The position numbers were made by a program, and so were the translations under genes. From assembly GCF_029269835.1 (NCBI RefSeq), contig NZ_JARJBB010000011.1, positions 1 to 64,000 on the forward strand: 64,000 nucleotides of DNA. Reading direction: 5' to 3'. Origin of the DNA: Streptomyces tropicalis. GTDB taxonomy: Bacteria; Actinomycetota; Actinomycetes; Streptomycetales; Streptomycetaceae. Below, piece after piece: positions 61,612-64,000 of the stretch. How positions within the stretch are numbered: position 1 is the stretch's first letter; the number at the start of each line of letters is the position of its first letter. The notes under the pieces are model-generated. The model was not told the DNA's origin and searched no databases. It saw only the letters and a list, made by a program, of their open reading frames with translations.

Positions 61612-64000
61612 TCAGCCCGTGAAGCGGTAGCTGGCCGACGCCTGCTCGTAGACCGCGGTGACCCGGTCCCGCTGCGTCTCCGGACCACGGACCTGCACCA
61701 CGTGGTAGCGGCCGTCCTGGAGCAGGGCGAGGTTGCGCACGAACAGGTCCGTTCCGTCGGAGCCGGTCCAGGTGAACTGCCCCTCCGCCATGGTGCGTCC
61801 GCCTACCTGGATGGTCCGCATGCCGGAGGAGGTGGCCCAGCTGGAGTCGCGGTAGGCCTGCAGTTCGCTCTCCTTGTCGCGCTGATACGCCATCGGGTCG
61901 CCGCCGAACTCGGCCGAGGTGTCCCGACCGGGGACGACGACGAGCTGGAACCCGCCGTGCTCGTACACGATCTGGCCCCGGTCGTTGCGGGGTTGCCGGG
62001 ACCACCCCTTGGGCACGGCCATCCGGAAGCCGGCGGGGTCCCGGCGCAGGGTGAAGCCGTCGGCGACCTCCGGAGCGGTGGTGCGGGTGTCCGCCGAACC
62101 ACTCGACGGAGGAGCGCCGTTGCCCGTGCCGGATCCGGCCGGATCGGGGCGCCCGGCACCGCTCGCGCCGCCGTCCGGCGCGGCGGACGAGGCGTCGCCG
62201 GCGGCCGAGGTGCGTCCGCCTCCCGCCGCCCCGTCGTGGTCCGCCTTCGGCATGAGGAGCATCGCGTAGGCGACCACGCCGGCCAGCACGAGCAGGATCA
62301 GCAGAAGCAGGGTGCGCCCGAGGCTGCGCGGTGAACGCTCCTGCTCCCGGGCCCGCTTGTGCCGTCCGTGCGGCGCGGGCAGCCCGGCCCGCCGTCTGCG
62401 CACCAGCTCGCCGCGGCGGCGCACGACGGGCAGCCGGCTCGGGTCGGCGGGCGGGGCGGCGACGACGTGCGCGCCCGCGTCCGGCTCGGGCGCGGAGCGC
62501 ACCAGCGAGCGCAGCCAGCCGCGCAGTTCCTCGAAGTCGATCCGCTCGGTGGGGTCCTGACGCAGCAGCGACTCCACGACGGGCCGCAGCGGCCCGCATT
62601 CCTCCGCGTAGGCGGGCGGTTCGGCGCACACCATCTGGACCAGCTCGGCGGTCGACTCCTCCGGGTAGGGCGCGTGGCCCTGCACCGCGCGGAAGAGCAG
62701 AGCCCCGAGGGCCCACAGGTCGGTGGCGGGGCCGATGGGCGCGGCCAGCTGCCAGTTCTCGTGCACGGGCCCGGCCTGCTCCGGCGCCCAGCGCTCGGTC
62801 ACCGGCCCGACCACGGTCATCCGGGCCTGCCGGGCCCGCTCGGCGGCCAGCGCGGTGGCGGGTCCCCGCCGCGCGGCGGGGACTCCGGCCACGAGATCGC
62901 CCCAGCGGGCGGCACCCGGACCGTCGGCCTCCGGGTGCCCGGGGACGTCGCCGCCCGCCGGATGCGCGGGGGCGCCGTCGACCTCCCGATGCGCGCGGGC
63001 GGCCTCGACGAAGGGCCGGCCCGCGCCGGACGCGGCGCCGAGCGCCGGCGCCGCCTGCGCGGGGACACCACCGGGACGGCCACCGGAGTGACCACCGTAC
63101 GGCGGGGGGCCGTCGACACCGTGGGGGCCGACGCTTCCACCGGGCCTCCGCACCGCGTCGACGCCGTACGGAGGCCGGGTGCCGGGCCGGCGGTCCCCGT
63201 CGGGACCGTAGGGCGACGGCACACCGGCCCGCCGGTCCTCGTCCACCCCGTACGGCGGCCGGGAGCCGGGCCGGCCGTCGATGCCCGAGCCGTACGGGAC
63301 CGGGGCGCCGGGGGCGCCGTCCGTGCCGAACGGCGGGCGGGTGCCGGGCCGCGGGTCCGGTGCGGCCGGGCCGTGCTGCGGCCCTGTGGCGGCGTCGGCG
63401 GGTGGACGGGCGCCGGGGAGTGCGGGGCGGGGGCCGGGCTGCCCGGTCTCCTGCACCCGGGCGGCCGCCCGCGCGCCCGCGCGGTACGCGGCGATCGCCC
63501 CGGCCCGCGCCGCCCGGACGTCCTCACCGGTCTCCAGGGCCCGCGGCGTACCGGCCCCCGGCGAGCCGGACGCCGTGCCGGTGCCGCGCCCCGGCAGTGC
63601 ACCGGTCGCCCGCGCCTCGATCGCCGCCCGCCGGGCCGCCTCGGGATCGGCCCCGCCGGGTCCGCCCGGAACGGGGTGCGTGTCCGGGCCGGGGTGCGCC
63701 TTCGGGCGGGGGCCGTCGGGACCGGGCTCGGCGGCGTCCGGCGGCTCGCCGCCGTCCCCGCCGTCCGGGTCCGGCGGCACGGGGTCGTACCCGCACAGCG
63801 CCTCCTCCGCCGCCCCGACGGCGAGGCCGGTGAGCATCACCCGGCCGTCGTCGCAGACGAGCACCGTGCGGGCGGTGATGTTGCGGTGCACCCAGCCGTG
63901 GGCGTGCAGGACGCGCAGCGCGGTGAGGACGTCGGAGGCGATCTCCGCCGCCCGGTACGGCGACAGGGGACTCCCGGCCAGCAGCGCCGCCAGCGGCCGC
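61612..64000 (-). CDS. kinase 4 of the array: probable membrane pseudokinase (runs off the window)
   Basis: At least 796 residues are in the window; the N-terminus lies beyond 64000. Near the edge the catalytic loop reads LHAHGWVHRNITARTVLV, with HRN in place of HRD, and the DFG position reads LTGLA. A ~300-residue Pro/Gly/Arg-rich insert with PPYGVD-type repeats then separates it from WAPEQAG and the C-lobe (ATDLWALGALLFRAVQG). A membrane helix (LLLLILLVLAGVVAYAMLLM) and the shared extracellular domain (DGFTLRRDPAGFRMAVPKGW) follow. The missing catalytic Asp and DFG argue for a pseudokinase. Confidence 0.85.
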   Translation of the reverse strand, partial: RPLAALLAGSPLSPYRAAEIASDVLTALRVLHAHGWVHRNITARTVLVCDDGRVMLTGLAVGAAEEALCGYDPVPPDPDGGDGGEPPDAAEPGPDGPRPKAHPGPDTHPVPGGPGGADPEAARRAAIEARATGALPGRGTGTASGSPGAGTPRALETGEDVRAARAGAIAAYRAGARAAARVQETGQPGPRPALPGARPPADAATGPQHGPAAPDPRPGTRPPFGTDGAPGAPVPYGSGIDGRPGSRPPYGVDEDRRAGVPSPYGPDGDRRPGTRPPYGVDAVRRPGGSVGPHGVDGPPPYGGHSGGRPGGVPAQAAPALGAASGAGRPFVEAARAHREVDGAPAHPAGGDVPGHPEADGPGAARWGDLVAGVPAARRGPATALAAERARQARMTVVGPVTERWAPEQAGPVHENWQLAAPIGPATDLWALGALLFRAVQGHAPYPEESTAELVQMVCAEPPAYAEECGPLRPVVESLLRQDPTERIDFEELRGWLRSLVRSAPEPDAGAHVVAAPPADPSRLPVVRRRGELVRRRRAGLPAPHGRHKRAREQERSPRSLGRTLLLLILLVLAGVVAYAMLLMPKADHDGAAGGGRTSAAGDASSAAPDGGASGAGRPDPAGSGTGNGAPPSSGSADTRTTAPEVADGFTLRRDPAGFRMAVPKGWSRQPRNDRGQIVYEHGGFQLVVVPGRDTSAEFGGDPMAYQRDKESELQAYRDSSWATSSGMRTIQVGGRTMAEGQFTWTGSDGTDLFVRNLALLQDGRYHVVQVRGPETQRDRVTAVYEQASASYRFTG

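Overview
This window is high-GC DNA (most third codon positions are G or C) with densely packed genes, frequent GTG/TTG starts and typical actinobacterial families: DUF3017, an RDD protein with a Pro/Gln/Gly tail, PspC sensor kinase, a LAXTG-anchored wall protein, many Ser/Thr kinases, and an XRE-DUF5753/DUF397 remnant. Gene content and order (folD, purN-purH, sucCD, icmB, pcrA, guaA, chorismate mutase, succinate-semialdehyde dehydrogenase, kinase array) point to the conserved core of a Streptomyces chromosome. I see no tRNA, rRNA, insertion sequence, prophage or CRISPR array.

Layout. 0.1-2.6 kb: folD with a coupled DUF3017 membrane protein, then a divergent RDD protein. 2.7-5.7 kb: an FHA/winged-helix protein overlapping a membrane Ser/Thr kinase that carries an extracellular transglycosylase-like domain, then a small secreted I36-like protein. 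5.7-11.2 kb: the purN-purH operon, a small membrane protein and a DUF6350/PerM-like membrane protein. 11.3-14.4 kb: a sigma-factor-like protein with a membrane anchor, then sucCD. 14.4-17.2 kb: hairpins, low-complexity DNA and two exported Ala/Pro/Gly-rich proteins. 17.4-26.3 kb: a five-gene accessory system. VWA, DUF5682 and a MoxR-like AAA+ ATPase lie on the minus strand; SWIM-zinc-finger and DUF5691 proteins lie on the plus strand. 26.5-28.4 kb: icmB and a lipase. 28.7-37.6 kb: three cell-wall hydrolases (one M23, two NlpC/P60, one behind a probable c-di-AMP riboswitch), the helicase PcrA/UvrD1 and membrane proteins. 37.6-42.2 kb: a decayed XRE/DUF397/ATPase locus, then a PspC sensor kinase/response regulator pair divergent from a PspC membrane protein. 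42.2-54.0 kb: DoxX, an IPT-domain membrane protein, a DUF4429 protein, class II aldolase, guaA, chorismate mutase with a probable attenuation leader, a LAXTG wall protein, a GMC oxidoreductase and an aldehyde dehydrogenase. 54.2-64 kb: a metallo-beta-lactamase-fold hydrolase, an AraC regulator and four tandem receptor-type Ser/Thr kinases; the last runs off the window and looks like a pseudokinase.

The most interesting reading is the five-gene AAA/VWA/DUF5682/SWIM/DUF5691 system. Its divergent start region has an exact match, on the plus strand, to the PafBC-type (RecA-NDp) DNA-damage promoter, TTGTCAGTG-N8-TACCTT, ending where a leaderless SWIM mRNA would begin. A near match on the minus strand points at the ATPase. 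The only other good match I noticed lies just upstream of pcrA/uvrD1, a DNA-repair gene. I infer that the five genes form a DNA-damage-inducible chaperone-type or defence-type module. Other points of note are the kinase-transglycosylase fusion, the pseudokinase with a very long activation-segment insert, and a Phe/Tyr leader peptide plus terminator before chorismate mutase.
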